34,423 nucleotides of DNA from the NCBI GenBank assembly GCA_030650495.1, contig JAUSEB010000034.1:1-34423 (forward strand), in the 5' to 3' direction. The DNA comes from Armatimonadota bacterium (GTDB lineage: Bacteria; Armatimonadota; UBA5829; JAUSEB01). The position numbers and the translations under genes are program-made. Below, in pieces: positions 6,961-16,868 of the stretch; position 1 is the stretch's first letter; every line of letters starts with the position of its first letter. The notes beneath the pieces were generated by a model that was given only the letters and a program-made list of their open reading frames with translations, ran no database searches and was not told the DNA's origin.

Positions 6961-8154
6961 TTAATCCAACAGAGACTTCCACAGACTCACATACTGTTCG
7001 GCGGAATTGCGGATGTCGAACTTTTCCTGAACCACGGCGCGGCAGTTTCGGCGAACTTCGGCGCGATTCGGCGCATCGACCGCCGCGTCAATAGCTTGCG
7101 GTATGGTCTCCATCGAATCGGTGAGATAGCCGGCGCTTCCATGCTCGATGACCTCCTCGACACCCGAAGCCTGAGTCGTGATCACGGGGGTTCCATAACT
7201 CATCGCCTCAAGCCAGGTGAGCGGAGGGGCTATGCTGACATCGGGGCGGCAGCTTGGCGAGTAGAAAAAGTCGGCTGAGGCCAACACAGTCTGGAAGTCC
7301 TGCAAATCGCCATAGACTTGAACGCGTTCAGCTTCGAACTCTTTGAACTCCGCCGAGAAACACAGCGGCTTGAATGAGAATACGAAATGGCAGTCAGGTC
7401 TTTCGGCGGCTATTTTGCGCGCGGAAGAGATTGCGGCTTCGAACTCAGGGCGTTGAATGTGCAGGATAAAACCCGACCATAGTATGAGGTTGGCGCCGGT
7501 AACCACGCCGAGCCGGTCGCGAACAGCCTTAGCAGCCGCCGGGTCAGGCTCGGCATCCGGGGGCATTACTCCCCACCTGATGACCGTGACCCGGTCCTTG
7601 GGGAGTCCTGCTTCCATAAGCTGCTGGCGGCAGGACTCGGAATAGGCGACCGTAGTGTCCAGCCCCAGCATCGACGCGCGGATGTAGTTCTCATACATCC
7701 TTCCGCCGTTGTATCTAATCTGGGAATTGGTGAACTTGACCTCAGGAATTCGACTCTTAAGAAACCTCATAGCCGGTCCCATATTGTCCATAAAGTGGAT
7801 AATATCGATTTTTTCGGACTTGACGATTTCCTTGATGGTCCGCAAGTTGCGCACAGTAGTTAGGAGGAGTTCCATAGAATCCCTGGCGCGGTGATGCTTG
7901 TGCTTGTAGTCCACGGCGTCGCCTCGAATGGCGAAAAAGCGGTCGGAGCCGCCGAGGTGGAAGGAGCGTTTGAGATTTATGATCTTGAGTCCGCTTGGGG
8001 TTTCGGAGACGCCTGTCCGGTCGTTTATGGAAAGCGCGATGAGGCGCGCGCCGCGTTCTTGAAGAAGCGGCGACATGCGAATCCAAAAGTTTTTATCCCC
8101 GGCGACCGTGTGCGGAAAAAATCCCACACCCACCAGCATCACATTCAGGCTCAT
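6961..8154 (-). CDS. Glycosyltransferase, GT4-like (GT-B fold)
   Basis: 397 aa; IIHFMDNMGPAMRFLKS..., VTVIRWGVMPPDAEPD, SPSCRPDVSIAPPLTWLEAMSYGTPVITTQASGVEEVIEHGSAGYL. Confidence 0.85.
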   Translation of the reverse strand: MSLNVMLVGVGFFPHTVAGDKNFWIRMSPLLQERGARLIALSINDRTGVSETPSGLKIINLKRSFHLGGSDRFFAIRGDAVDYKHKHHRARDSMELLLTTVRNLRTIKEIVKSEKIDIIHFMDNMGPAMRFLKSRIPEVKFTNSQIRYNGGRMYENYIRASMLGLDTTVAYSESCRQQLMEAGLPKDRVTVIRWGVMPPDAEPDPAAAKAVRDRLGVVTGANLILWSGFILHIQRPEFEAAISSARKIAAERPDCHFVFSFKPLCFSAEFKEFEAERVQVYGDLQDFQTVLASADFFYSPSCRPDVSIAPPLTWLEAMSYGTPVITTQASGVEEVIEHGSAGYLTDSMETIPQAIDAAVDAPNRAEVRRNCRAVVQEKFDIRNSAEQYVSLWKSLLD

Positions 8155-8221
8155 GCTGTTAGTATTTTAACAGGAGAGTCGGTGGACTCACAAGAGGGTA
8201 TGGGTTCAGTCTTCCGCGCAC

Positions 8222-8380
8222 CGTCATTTCGAGCGGAGCGCAGCGGAGTCGAGAAATCTGCTTTTGGAACTAGCTTTCAGCTATCAGCCGTCAGCTTTCA
8301 GCTGAAAGCTGATAGCTGACGGCTGACGGCTGATAGCTTATAAAGAAAAGCAGATTCCTCCACTTAGGTCGGAATGACGG
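8222..8380. repeat. CGTCATTTCGAG...GGAATGACG inverted repeat with a second palindrome nested inside
   Basis: CGTCATTTCGAGCGGAGCGCAGCGGAGTCGAGAAATCTGCTTTT ... AAAGCAGATTCCTCCACTTAGGTCGGAATGACG; inner AGCTATCAGCCGTC(8279-8292)/GACGGCTGATAGCT(8325-8338). Confidence 0.8.
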
Positions 8381-8494
8381 GCTACCAAAGTTTGAACTGT
8401 TACGCCAACTGAGGAACCGAAACGGCGCATGCATAAGACATATTTGAATGGAAATCCGTTTGTCCGGGCGTGATACGGGATTAGGAATACGACC

Positions 8495-9256
8495 ATGAAA
8501 ACGACTTTTCCTATAGTCGCTCTGGTTCTCATCTTGATTGGCGGGGTGGCCGCCGGGCAGGAACGCGTGAGGGAGATCACCGTTCCCAGCGCCTCGACCG
8601 CGCCGCTTATAGACGGCACGATGAGCGAATCGGTTTGGAATAAGGCGGCGCGTATACAATTAGGCCGGTGTGCTGGTGTGAACGCGCCGGTCGTGCCCAC
8701 TTTCAGCACGATGGTTTTGCTCTTGTGGGACGCCCAATATCTCTACGTTGGCTTCAAATGCAATGACAAAGACATTTGGTCCACCTACGACAAACGCGAT
8801 ATGCCGCTGTGGGAAGAAGAGGTCGTGGAGGTCTATCTTGACCCATTGGGAAAAGGCGAGCATTACAAAGAGTTTGAGGTTAATCCATTGGGGGCGCTCA
8901 TGGATTTGGACATTCCGCGAGCCGTGGATGGGAACCCTGGCGATTGGAAACCGTCCGCGCGCTGGAACTCGCGGGGGATACGATGGAAAACGCGGGTCTT
9001 GGGGACCTTGAACAAGCGTGACGACCGGGACACAGGCTGGGTGGTGGAGATGGCTATCCCGCTGCGAGAGTGTGCGCCCACGGGCGCAGGCGTTAGAGTT
9101 GGAGACATTTGGCGCGCTCAGTTTTTCCGCATCGACCGCAAAACACTTGGGGATGCGAACGCCGAGTTTCTGACCTGGTCGCCAACGGACGTATTTCATC
9201 GCCCGGAGCGGTTTGGGATTATTCGGTTTGGCGCTGGTGTAGGAAAGTGGCGTTGA
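8495..9256 (+). CDS. Secreted CBM9-like carbohydrate-binding protein
   Basis: Signal peptide MKTTFPIVALVLILIGGVAAG; APLIDGTMSESVWNKAARI...LWDAQYLYVGFKCNDKDI...WEEEVVEVYLDP...FLTWSPTDVFHRPERFGIIRF. Confidence 0.75.
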   Translation: MKTTFPIVALVLILIGGVAAGQERVREITVPSASTAPLIDGTMSESVWNKAARIQLGRCAGVNAPVVPTFSTMVLLLWDAQYLYVGFKCNDKDIWSTYDKRDMPLWEEEVVEVYLDPLGKGEHYKEFEVNPLGALMDLDIPRAVDGNPGDWKPSARWNSRGIRWKTRVLGTLNKRDDRDTGWVVEMAIPLRECAPTGAGVRVGDIWRAQFFRIDRKTLGDANAEFLTWSPTDVFHRPERFGIIRFGAGVGKWR

Positions 9257-9360
9257 GGCAGGGATGCGCGTCAATAAGAGAGAAACATGTTGTGACTGCC
9301 TGCCGTTAGGTGTTAAGGCGGTTTTGCAATCTATTAGCCATATAAATTAAGGTGATGCTT

Positions 9361-10164
9361 ATGTCAAATCCAAAAGTTACCGCTCCGGGTCTTATTGAGA
9401 TGAAGGCTCGCGGGGAGAAGATTACCGCGCTGACGGCTTATGATTATCCGACGATCAGGCTGTTGGAACAGGCGGAGATAGACATTGCGCTGGTGGGGGA
9501 TTCGCTGGGGAATGTCGTGCTGGGATATGATACGACGCTTCCCGTGACCATGGAAGAGATGCTGCATCATACCAAGGCGGTTGCTTACGGCGCGGATCGA
9601 GCGCTGGTGGTGGTGGATATGCCGTTTTTATCCTACCAGATTTCCGGCGAGCAAGCCCTGATGAACGCGGGACGGTTTTTGAAAGAAGGCGGCGCGGCTG
9701 CTGTTAAGCTTGAAGGCGGTATGGAGATGGCGGAAACCGTCCGGCGGCTGGTGGACGTGGGAATTCCCGTTATGGGCCATTTGGGGATGACGCCGCAGTC
9801 GGTTCACGCTCTCGGAGGGTATAAACTGCAAGGGCAAACCGATGAAGCCGTGGAGCGGATAATGCAGGGAGCAGAGTCGCTGCAAAACGCCGGCGCATTC
9901 GCTATCGTGTTGGAGATGATCCCGGCGCATGTGGCGCGGCAGGTGACGGAAAGCGTGGATGTGCCCACGATAGGAATTGGCGCGGGGCCTTATTGCGACG
10001 GCCAGGTGCTGGTCATTCACGATATGCTCGGATTATACGACAAGTTTACGCCCAAGTTCGTGAAGCAGTACGCGCAGCTTGGAAATATAGCCGTCGATGC
10101 GATCAAGCAATACGCGGCGGAAGTGAAATCCGGGGAGTTTCCGGGGCCGGAGCAGAGCTATTGA
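9361..10164 (+). CDS. panB: 3-methyl-2-oxobutanoate hydroxymethyltransferase
   Basis: ITALTAYDYPTIRLLEQAEIDIALVGDSLGNVVLGYDTTLPVTMEEMLHHTKAV...GHLGMTPQSVHALGGYK; track start 9352, start at 9361 also possible. Confidence 0.95.
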   Translation: MSNPKVTAPGLIEMKARGEKITALTAYDYPTIRLLEQAEIDIALVGDSLGNVVLGYDTTLPVTMEEMLHHTKAVAYGADRALVVVDMPFLSYQISGEQALMNAGRFLKEGGAAAVKLEGGMEMAETVRRLVDVGIPVMGHLGMTPQSVHALGGYKLQGQTDEAVERIMQGAESLQNAGAFAIVLEMIPAHVARQVTESVDVPTIGIGAGPYCDGQVLVIHDMLGLYDKFTPKFVKQYAQLGNIAVDAIKQYAAEVKSGEFPGPEQSY

Positions 10165-10212
10165 GGCGTGGTTCGTAGAGCGTCGTCCGTAGTCCGTGCG
10201 GTTGATCATAAA

Positions 10213-11094
10213 ATGCAAATAGTTCATACGATTGCTGAGATAAGGAAGCTTGTTGGGCCGGCGAGGGCGGAAGGGAAGCTCGTTGGCCTGGTTCCGACCA
10301 TGGGGGCTTTTCACGCGGGGCATTTGGCTTTGATGAGCCGTGCCCGGCATGAGTGCGGCTTCGTGGTCGTCAGTATTTTCGTCAATCCCGCACAGTTCGG
10401 CCCTTCGGAAGATTATCAAAAGTATCCACGCGATCAAAAATCCGATGCGGAGAAGGCGGAGGTCGAAGGTGTGGATGTGATCTTCGCGCCGTCGGTTGAG
10501 GAGATGTACCCGGAGGGTTTTGGCTCTTATATAGAGGTTGTGGGGCTTACGGAAACGCTGGAAGGGGCGGTCAGGCCGGGGCATTTTCGCGGCGTCGCGA
10601 TCGTAGTGGCCAAGCTTTTTAATATAGTAGCGCCTGACAATGCCTACTTCGGCATGAAAGACTACCAACAGCTCAAAGTCATTCAGAAGATGGTGAGGGA
10701 TTTGGATTTCGACTTGGAAATCATTCCTGTTCCGACAATACGCGAATCCGATGGGCTCGCGATGTCTTCTCGCAACGTTTATCTCGACACAAAAGAACGC
10801 GCGGCGGCCACTATTCTATACCGTGCGTTGGAATTCGCCAAAGAGCGTGTATTGGAAGGTGAACGATACCCGGCGGCGCTTGAGGCGGCGATCCGGCGGT
10901 TTATCGAACAAGAGCCTCTTGCTAAAATCGACTATGTCGCAGTGGTTGACCCTGATACGCTGGAGAAGCTTGAGAAGATTGGGGCTTCGGTTTTAGTGGC
11001 GTTGGCGGTTAAGATTGGGAAGACCAGATTGATTGATAATAACGTTATCTTCGGCTTCAAAGAGGGAGCGTTCAAAACGCCGATTCCTCTGTAG
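10213..11094 (+). CDS. panC: Pantothenate synthetase
   Basis: VGLVPTMGAFHAGHLALMSRAR...VVSIFVNPAQFGPSEDYQKYPR...FFGMKDYQQL-type motif (AYFGMKDYQQLKVI)...MSSRNVYL...KTRLIDN. Confidence 0.95.
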   Translation: MQIVHTIAEIRKLVGPARAEGKLVGLVPTMGAFHAGHLALMSRARHECGFVVVSIFVNPAQFGPSEDYQKYPRDQKSDAEKAEVEGVDVIFAPSVEEMYPEGFGSYIEVVGLTETLEGAVRPGHFRGVAIVVAKLFNIVAPDNAYFGMKDYQQLKVIQKMVRDLDFDLEIIPVPTIRESDGLAMSSRNVYLDTKERAAATILYRALEFAKERVLEGERYPAALEAAIRRFIEQEPLAKIDYVAVVDPDTLEKLEKIGASVLVALAVKIGKTRLIDNNVIFGFKEGAFKTPIPL

Positions 11095-11195
11095 CTCGGG
11101 GCCTTGTGCCCCGTCTGCTGAGCGTAGATTCACTACCGCCGACCGGCCACAAGGGCCGGGGCTACGGTTTTAAACACTCCAAGAATAAGCCGAAG
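11049..11195. repeat. Nested palindromic element, copy 2; overlaps the 3' end of panC
   Basis: CTTCGGCTT ... GGAGCGTTCAAAACGCCGATTCCTCTGTAGCTCGGGGCC ... GGGCCGGGGCTACGGTTTTAAACACTCC ... AAGCCGAAG; core near-identical to 30340-30452. Confidence 0.85.
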
Positions 11196-11214
11196 GATAG
11201 ACTGAAGGGTTTTT

Positions 11215-12072
11215 ATGGAATACAGGCTGCTTGGACGAACCGGCGAGAGATTATCCATCGTTGGGATGGGTGGTATTGTCGTAAAAGGACTGCCTCAGTC
11301 TGAAGCGGATATGATAGTGGCGGAGGCCATCGAACGCGGCGTCAACTATTTCGATGTCGCGCCAAGTTATGGAGACGCTGAGGAAAGGCTCGGCGGAGCG
11401 CTCAAGGGCAAACGTGACGGGGTGTTCCTGGCGTGCAAGACGGGGGCGCGGACTTGCAAAGAAGCGATGGAGGAGTTGGACAGAAGTCTGAAACGGCTTC
11501 AGACCGACTGCGTTGACCTTTACCAGATGCATGGCTTGGACAATCCCGGCGAATTGGATATTGCGTTGGGGCCGGGTGGAGCGCTGGAAGGTTTTGTCGC
11601 GGCGCGAGAGGCAGGAAAGGTCAGATATATCGGCATAACGGGACATTCCGTGGAGAACTTGAGCAGGGCGGCGCGGACATTACACTTCGATACCGCGCTA
11701 TTTCCGGTTAATTTCGCGCAGTTTGAGATGGAGAACCGCGGGCCGGAGTTCGTGGAGCTTGCCAAAAGCATGGGGGTTGGCCGGTTGGCGATAAAGGCCG
11801 CGGCTAAGGAACGCTGGGCCGAAGGCGAGGAGCACACTTCGCCAAATTGCTGGTACAAGCCGCTGGCGGATAAAAATCTATTTGGGCTTGCGCTGCGTTA
11901 TTCACTATCTCAGGATATTACCGCCGTTCTACCGCCGGGCGACCCGCGTCTGTTCAGGATGGCTTTGGATGTAGCTGGCCGATTTGAACCTCTTGACGAA
12001 TCAGGGATCGAGGAACTACGCAAGTCTTACGGCCAATTCACACCGCTATTCGTGCCTTCGGGAGTGGCGTAG
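11215..12072 (+). CDS. Aldo/keto reductase family protein
   Basis: MEYRLLGRTGERLSIVGMGGIV...NYFDVAPSYGDAEERLGGALKGKRDGVFLACKTG...VDLYQMHGLD. Confidence 0.92.
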   Translation: MEYRLLGRTGERLSIVGMGGIVVKGLPQSEADMIVAEAIERGVNYFDVAPSYGDAEERLGGALKGKRDGVFLACKTGARTCKEAMEELDRSLKRLQTDCVDLYQMHGLDNPGELDIALGPGGALEGFVAAREAGKVRYIGITGHSVENLSRAARTLHFDTALFPVNFAQFEMENRGPEFVELAKSMGVGRLAIKAAAKERWAEGEEHTSPNCWYKPLADKNLFGLALRYSLSQDITAVLPPGDPRLFRMALDVAGRFEPLDESGIEELRKSYGQFTPLFVPSGVA

Positions 12073-12304
12073 GAATTTCCAAATGCAGACAAACGCCTGC
12101 TTTGGCAACAGTTTGTAGGGGCGAAGCATCTGCGTTTGTTTCTGATACAGTGTGCGGAGTCGTGGGGCAGAATCTTCGCCCCTACGGTTTAACGACGATT
12201 TCTCCACATTTGACACGCACCCGGGGAAGTGTTGCAGCTTGACACTACCCTCCAAGCGCCGCGATAATCGAAGTGTTCCTAATTCGCCTAAGTAGGACAT
12301 TAGA

Positions 12305-13183
12305 GTGACAACGCTATTCCATCAATCGATCGAAAAAGAGCTTGCCTGGGCTGTTGACCGGCTGCGGAAAGCGGGAATTGACACGCCGTTTCTCGACGCC
12401 GAGGTCTTGATGTCTCACGTAACCGGATTATCAAGGACACAGTTGATCGCAAATCCTAAGCGGGAGTTGTCCCAAGAAGAGAGCGCTCGTTTCCGTGAGT
12501 TGGTCGGTAGGCGGTGTGAGAGATTTCCCCTGCCATATTTGACCGGTAAGAAGGAGTTTTGGGGGCTGGAGTTCGAGGTCAATCCATCGGTTTTGATACC
12601 CAGGCCGGAGACGGAGCTTTTGGTTGAATTCGTAATTGAATGGCTTGGAGATCGTCCCGCGATTATTGCGGAAATCGGCGCCGGTAGCGGGGCAATCTCC
12701 GTGGCGCTTGCGAAGGCGCTTCCGCGGGCGATGGTTTACGCGACGGAGATTTGCCCGGATGCCGCCGCAACCGCAACCCGTAACGCTAAACGGCATTTGG
12801 TTGATGATAGAGTCAAGGTGTTATTGGGCGATTTGGCTAAGCCGCTTTTAGATGAGGGTTTGGAGGGAAAAGTGGACGCATTGGTATCAAATCCTCCTTA
12901 TGTTCACAGCGAAAAGGCGGAGGATTTGCAGCCGGAGGTTAGATGCGAGCCGAGCCTGGCGACGGTCGCCGGACCTGATCCCCTGCTCTTTTATCGCAGG
13001 ATCATTACAGAAGGCCGTTCTTTGCTTGCGCCGGGCGGTCGAGTGTTCTTTGAGATAGACCCTGGATTGGCCGAATTCATTGCGGAGATTGGCGAGCAGA
13101 ATAAGCTTCGATTCGTGGAAATGCGGCGCGATTTGGCGGGACTGGAAAGATTGGTGATATTGGAATGCGAATCTTCAAAGTAG
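12305..13183 (+). CDS. prmC: Peptide chain release factor N(5)-glutamine methyltransferase
   Basis: PLPYLTGKKEFWGLEFEVNPSVLIPRPETELLVE; AEIGAGSGAISVALAK; VSNPPYV; GTG start. Confidence 0.93.
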   Translation: MTTLFHQSIEKELAWAVDRLRKAGIDTPFLDAEVLMSHVTGLSRTQLIANPKRELSQEESARFRELVGRRCERFPLPYLTGKKEFWGLEFEVNPSVLIPRPETELLVEFVIEWLGDRPAIIAEIGAGSGAISVALAKALPRAMVYATEICPDAAATATRNAKRHLVDDRVKVLLGDLAKPLLDEGLEGKVDALVSNPPYVHSEKAEDLQPEVRCEPSLATVAGPDPLLFYRRIITEGRSLLAPGGRVFFEIDPGLAEFIAEIGEQNKLRFVEMRRDLAGLERLVILECESSK

Positions 13184-13806
13184 ACCCGGACAACCCGGAC
13201 CCAATAGCGATTCGGGAGGCGGCTGAGGCTATTCACGGTGGAGGTCTGGTTATCTTCCCAACGGAGACTGTCTACGGCCTTGCAGCAAATGCTCTGAACC
13301 CCGATGCTGTGATGGGAGTGTTCCTGGCGAAAGGCCGGGCTTTTGGATGCCCGCTGCCGGTGCAGGTAGGAGATAAGGCCAAGATCGGAGAAGTGGCAGT
13401 TGAGCTGTCCGAGGCGGCAATCCGTCTTGCGGAGCGGTTCATGCCCGGCCCAATCACGCTTATTGTCCGGCGAAGCTCTATCATCCCGGACGTGGTAACG
13501 GCGGGAGGGGCAACCGTAGGAGTTCGGATACCGGATGACCCGGTTGCGCTTTCGCTGCTGCGCGACGCGAACACGCCTATTGTGGCTACCAGCGCGAACA
13601 TCTCCGGGCAATCGGAGCCGCGCGACGCGGAAGAGGCTATCCGGCAGGTCGGGGCGCTTGTGGACGTTGTTCTGGACGCGGGGCCTGCGAAATACGGCGT
13701 CGCTTCGACGGTTATCGATACGACCGTCACACCACCGCGAATAGTGCGCTTGGGCGCGATTCCGATGGAAGAGATTCGAGAAATTGTAGGAGAATTGATT
13801 GAGTAG
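13165..13806 (+). CDS. tsaC: L-threonylcarbamoyladenylate synthase (Sua5/YciO/YrdC family)
   Basis: GGGLVIFPTETVYGLAANALNPDAVMGVFLAKGRAFGCPLPVQV...PGPITLIVRR...GVRIPDDPVALSLL...ATSANISGQ. Confidence 0.92.
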   Translation: MRIFKVDPDNPDPIAIREAAEAIHGGGLVIFPTETVYGLAANALNPDAVMGVFLAKGRAFGCPLPVQVGDKAKIGEVAVELSEAAIRLAERFMPGPITLIVRRSSIIPDVVTAGGATVGVRIPDDPVALSLLRDANTPIVATSANISGQSEPRDAEEAIRQVGALVDVVLDAGPAKYGVASTVIDTTVTPPRIVRLGAIPMEEIREIVGELIE

Positions 13807-14323
13807 TAGTAAACCAAATGCGCCGCGCATCCCGACGGCGGAAAGTAAGATTAAACGAAGGTCGGAGATACGAAACATCATCCGAAGACTGCAAGCGGAT
13901 GGAAAGACGGTTGTGTTCACCAATGGCTGTTTCGACATAATGCACGTCGGCCATATTCGTTATTTGGAAGAAGCCAGGCGGCTGGGAGATTGCCTTGTGG
14001 TAGGGGTGAACACTGACGATTCGGTCAGGGTGCGCAAAGGTGATAAGAGGCCGATTGTTTCACAGTTCCAGAGGGCTGAGGTTGTGGCTGCGCTTGCCTG
14101 CGTTGATTACGTGACGCTGTTTTCCGAGGCAACGCCTGTCGAGATTGTCGACGAACTCCGCCCTGATGTTCATGTAAAAGGTGGGGACTATACGCTGAGC
14201 CAGATGCCTGAGGCGCCGGTTGTTGAGGCGTATGGCGGGAAGGTCGTGCTTGTGCCCGTGATTGAAGGATATTCGACTACTAAGATAGTGGATAGAATCC
14301 TGGAAATAGCCGAAAAGGGATAA
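13799..14323 (+). CDS. rfaE2: D-glycero-beta-D-manno-heptose 1-phosphate adenylyltransferase
   Basis: KTVVFTNGCFDIMHVGHIRYLEEARRLGDCLVVGVNTDDSVR...KGDKRPIVSQFQRAEVVAALACVDYVTLF...HVKGGDYT. Confidence 0.92.
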   Translation: MSSSKPNAPRIPTAESKIKRRSEIRNIIRRLQADGKTVVFTNGCFDIMHVGHIRYLEEARRLGDCLVVGVNTDDSVRVRKGDKRPIVSQFQRAEVVAALACVDYVTLFSEATPVEIVDELRPDVHVKGGDYTLSQMPEAPVVEAYGGKVVLVPVIEGYSTTKIVDRILEIAEKG

Positions 14324-14330
14324 ACCTCGG

Positions 14331-15080
14331 ATGTCATTACCTAATATAACAGCCATTATTCCGGCAAGGATGGCGTCAACCCGGCTCCCCGGCAAACCGC
14401 TGCTGGATTTGTGCGGCAAGCCGATTATCCAGTGGGTTTATGAGCGTGCAATCGCCGCAAATTGCTTCGATATGATACTGGTCGCGGCTCCGGATAAAGA
14501 AATTATCGACGCTGTTGAGGGCTTCGGCGGCAGGGCTGTCCTGACTTCCCCAAATCATCGCTCCGGCGCTGACCGCCTGGCCGAAGTCTGCGGCAAGATG
14601 GACGTCGGCGACATTATTATCAACATCCAAGGTGATGAGCCGCTTATAGACTCGCAAGCCGTCGCTGAACTGGCGGCGTCGCTGGCGCAAGACGGCGCTA
14701 TTCAGATGGGAAGCCTGATGCGGCCACTTGGCGAATCGGACAACCCGGACGACCCAAATCTCGTCAAAGTCGTGGTCGATTGCGACAGCTTCGCGCTGTA
14801 TTTCTCCCGCTCGCGTATTCCTTATGTGAGAGACGTGGGAACCATGTCGCGAGTATACGGCCACATCGGCGTCTACGCATATCGAAAAGATTTCTTGCTC
14901 AAGTACGCTTCGATGGCTCCGACGATGCTGGAAAAAGCCGAGTCGCTGGAGCAGCTTCGAGCAGTGGAAAACGGATATAGAATCAAGATGATCGAAACGG
15001 AAACTAAGCCCATCGGTGTTGACACTCAAGAAGATTTTGAGCGAGTCCAGGCGCTGGTTTCCGGTGGAGGATTATTATGA
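14331..15080 (+). CDS. kdsB: 3-deoxy-manno-octulosonate cytidylyltransferase
   Basis: [35 protein letters not shown]...[10 protein letters not shown]...YFSRSRIPY...[12 protein letters not shown]. Confidence 0.95.
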   Translation: MSLPNITAIIPARMASTRLPGKPLLDLCGKPIIQWVYERAIAANCFDMILVAAPDKEIIDAVEGFGGRAVLTSPNHRSGADRLAEVCGKMDVGDIIINIQGDEPLIDSQAVAELAASLAQDGAIQMGSLMRPLGESDNPDDPNLVKVVVDCDSFALYFSRSRIPYVRDVGTMSRVYGHIGVYAYRKDFLLKYASMAPTMLEKAESLEQLRAVENGYRIKMIETETKPIGVDTQEDFERVQALVSGGGLL

Positions 15081-15904
15081 CAAGGCAGATTGACATTGGC
15101 GGCAAATTAGTTGGCGGAGGCGCTCCGTTTGCGCTGTTCGCGGGACCATGCGTGATCGAGAGCCAGGATATGTGCTTCGAGATCGCGGCGGCTGTCAAAA
15201 AAATAGCGGACGGCCTGGGGATTCCATATATATTCAAAGCGTCGTTCGATAAGGCAAATCGAACGTCCATCAATTCGTACCGTGGTCCCGGTATGGAGCG
15301 GGGACTTGAGATACTGGCGGCGGTGAAATCGAAATTCGGGCTGCCGGTTTTGACCGACGTTCACGAAGTCATTCAAGTGAAGCCTGTCGCGGAAGTCGTG
15401 GACGTGCTGCAAGTCCCGGCGTTCTTGTCCAGGCAGACCGACCTCCTGATTGCCGCCGCTGAAACGGGCAAGCCTGTCAATATCAAAAAGGGCCAATTTC
15501 TCGCCCCGTGGGATATGCGAAACGCCATCGATAAAGTCGTCAGCGCGGGAAATGAAGATATACTCTTGACAGAAAGAGGAGCGTCGTTCGGCTACAACAC
15601 GCTCATCGTGGACATGTGCGCTTTGCCAGTTATGCGGGCTTACGGTTATCCCGTGGTCTTCGACGCCACACACAGCGTACAGCGTCCGGGCGGGATGGGC
15701 GCTTCGTCGGGCGGACAAAGGGAGTTTGTTCCCGATTTAGTAAGAGCCGCCGTAGCGGTCGGCATCGACGCGCTGTTCCTGGAAGTCCACCCCGACCCTG
15801 AAAAAGGCCTATCCGACGGCGCAACCATGCTCCCCCTTGCGGATTTGCCATCCGTCCTGAAGCAGGCGAAAGCGATTGAGCAGGCGGTTAGGGATATCCG
15901 ATGA
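15077..15904 (+). CDS. kdsA: 2-dehydro-3-deoxyphosphooctonate aldolase (KDO-8-P synthase)
   Basis: [15 protein letters not shown]...[28 protein letters not shown]...[13 protein letters not shown]...[12 protein letters not shown]; 4-bp ATGA overlap with kdsB. Confidence 0.95.
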   Translation: MTRQIDIGGKLVGGGAPFALFAGPCVIESQDMCFEIAAAVKKIADGLGIPYIFKASFDKANRTSINSYRGPGMERGLEILAAVKSKFGLPVLTDVHEVIQVKPVAEVVDVLQVPAFLSRQTDLLIAAAETGKPVNIKKGQFLAPWDMRNAIDKVVSAGNEDILLTERGASFGYNTLIVDMCALPVMRAYGYPVVFDATHSVQRPGGMGASSGGQREFVPDLVRAAVAVGIDALFLEVHPDPEKGLSDGATMLPLADLPSVLKQAKAIEQAVRDIR

Positions 15905-15947
15905 TACTGAGGAATGAATAGCATTATTGGGACGTCCGTAAGGATAC

Positions 15948-16868
15948 CTAGAAGTAACCTAGCTCCAAAACATCATCTTCGATTAGATCCTCATTCTTTA
16001 TCAACCGAGATATTTTCTCAATGAAGCGCTCGAACATGTCAACACTGAGGGGGTGGTCCAAAAGGTATTTCTTATAGATTTGTCGGCCAGCTTGGCGTCC
16101 GGTAAATGTACTATAAGCATGTCGAACATTTGAATTAACACGTTTTGCTTTGCGCAGGATGATAACTTCGTCAATATCTGTTGGAGCCGTGCTGACAGGC
16201 GTCATGTCTAGCCATTCACATAAAAGAAAATACTTGGCTCCTGTAACCGCGCACTTAACATCGTGAGCTGTGGCGCAAGCCTCCTGAAACATAGTTTTGT
16301 CGAGGTTAGTCTTGCACTCTGCAGCAACATACGCTATTCGAGCTTCCCTATCAACCGACACAGCAAAGTCGGGCGTGTGAGATGCTTTGAGGTACAGAGG
16401 TAAGCATATTGCAAAGTCTTGGTTCTTTGTCCGCACACTGAATCCGCTGAGGTGTTCGGCTGTATTCAAAGACGAATTGAAGTATACAGAAGATAAAGAC
16501 GTAGAAGGGCCGACCTCTAACTTGCGGCTAAATATCTGGGGACCCAAACACTTGACAGCCAAATGCGGCAGGAACTCCTCTATTACGCTGTTATCCAGCT
16601 TCAATTGGCCTTTCTGTCTATGAAGGAAGTCGTTTTCGCTATCGAAAATCACATCTATGTCTAGATAGAGGCGATAGTCATTTAGAAATGCCACCATTTG
16701 ACGGATGGCGTTGGCATCACAACCCTCTACTTGTTTCAACTGGTCTATCCATTGATAATACCGATCTAGCGCTTGTTTGATTCTCAGCTTGTCTGACGAC
16801 GGAAGCTTCTCGTTTTCTAGTGTGGCGTTCAGTTTCTCCAGGTGTGGTGTTGGGAAACTAATCATCAA
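15948..16868 (-). CDS. Type II restriction endonuclease, probably Bpu10I-like
   Basis: 306 aa; PD-(D/E)xK-type core TPDFAVSVDREARIAYVAAECKTNLDKTMFQEACA; directly abuts a DNA methyltransferase gene. Confidence 0.65.
   Translation of the reverse strand: MMISFPTPHLEKLNATLENEKLPSSDKLRIKQALDRYYQWIDQLKQVEGCDANAIRQMVAFLNDYRLYLDIDVIFDSENDFLHRQKGQLKLDNSVIEEFLPHLAVKCLGPQIFSRKLEVGPSTSLSSVYFNSSLNTAEHLSGFSVRTKNQDFAICLPLYLKASHTPDFAVSVDREARIAYVAAECKTNLDKTMFQEACATAHDVKCAVTGAKYFLLCEWLDMTPVSTAPTDIDEVIILRKAKRVNSNVRHAYSTFTGRQAGRQIYKKYLLDHPLSVDMFERFIEKISRLIKNEDLIEDDVLELGYF

Noticed and set aside
9298-9312. Short repeat GCCTGCCGTTAGGTG (also at about 26277-26291) as a regulatory motif
   Set aside because: Only two copies seen by eye and no consistent placement relative to genes; too short to interpret without a genome-wide search.
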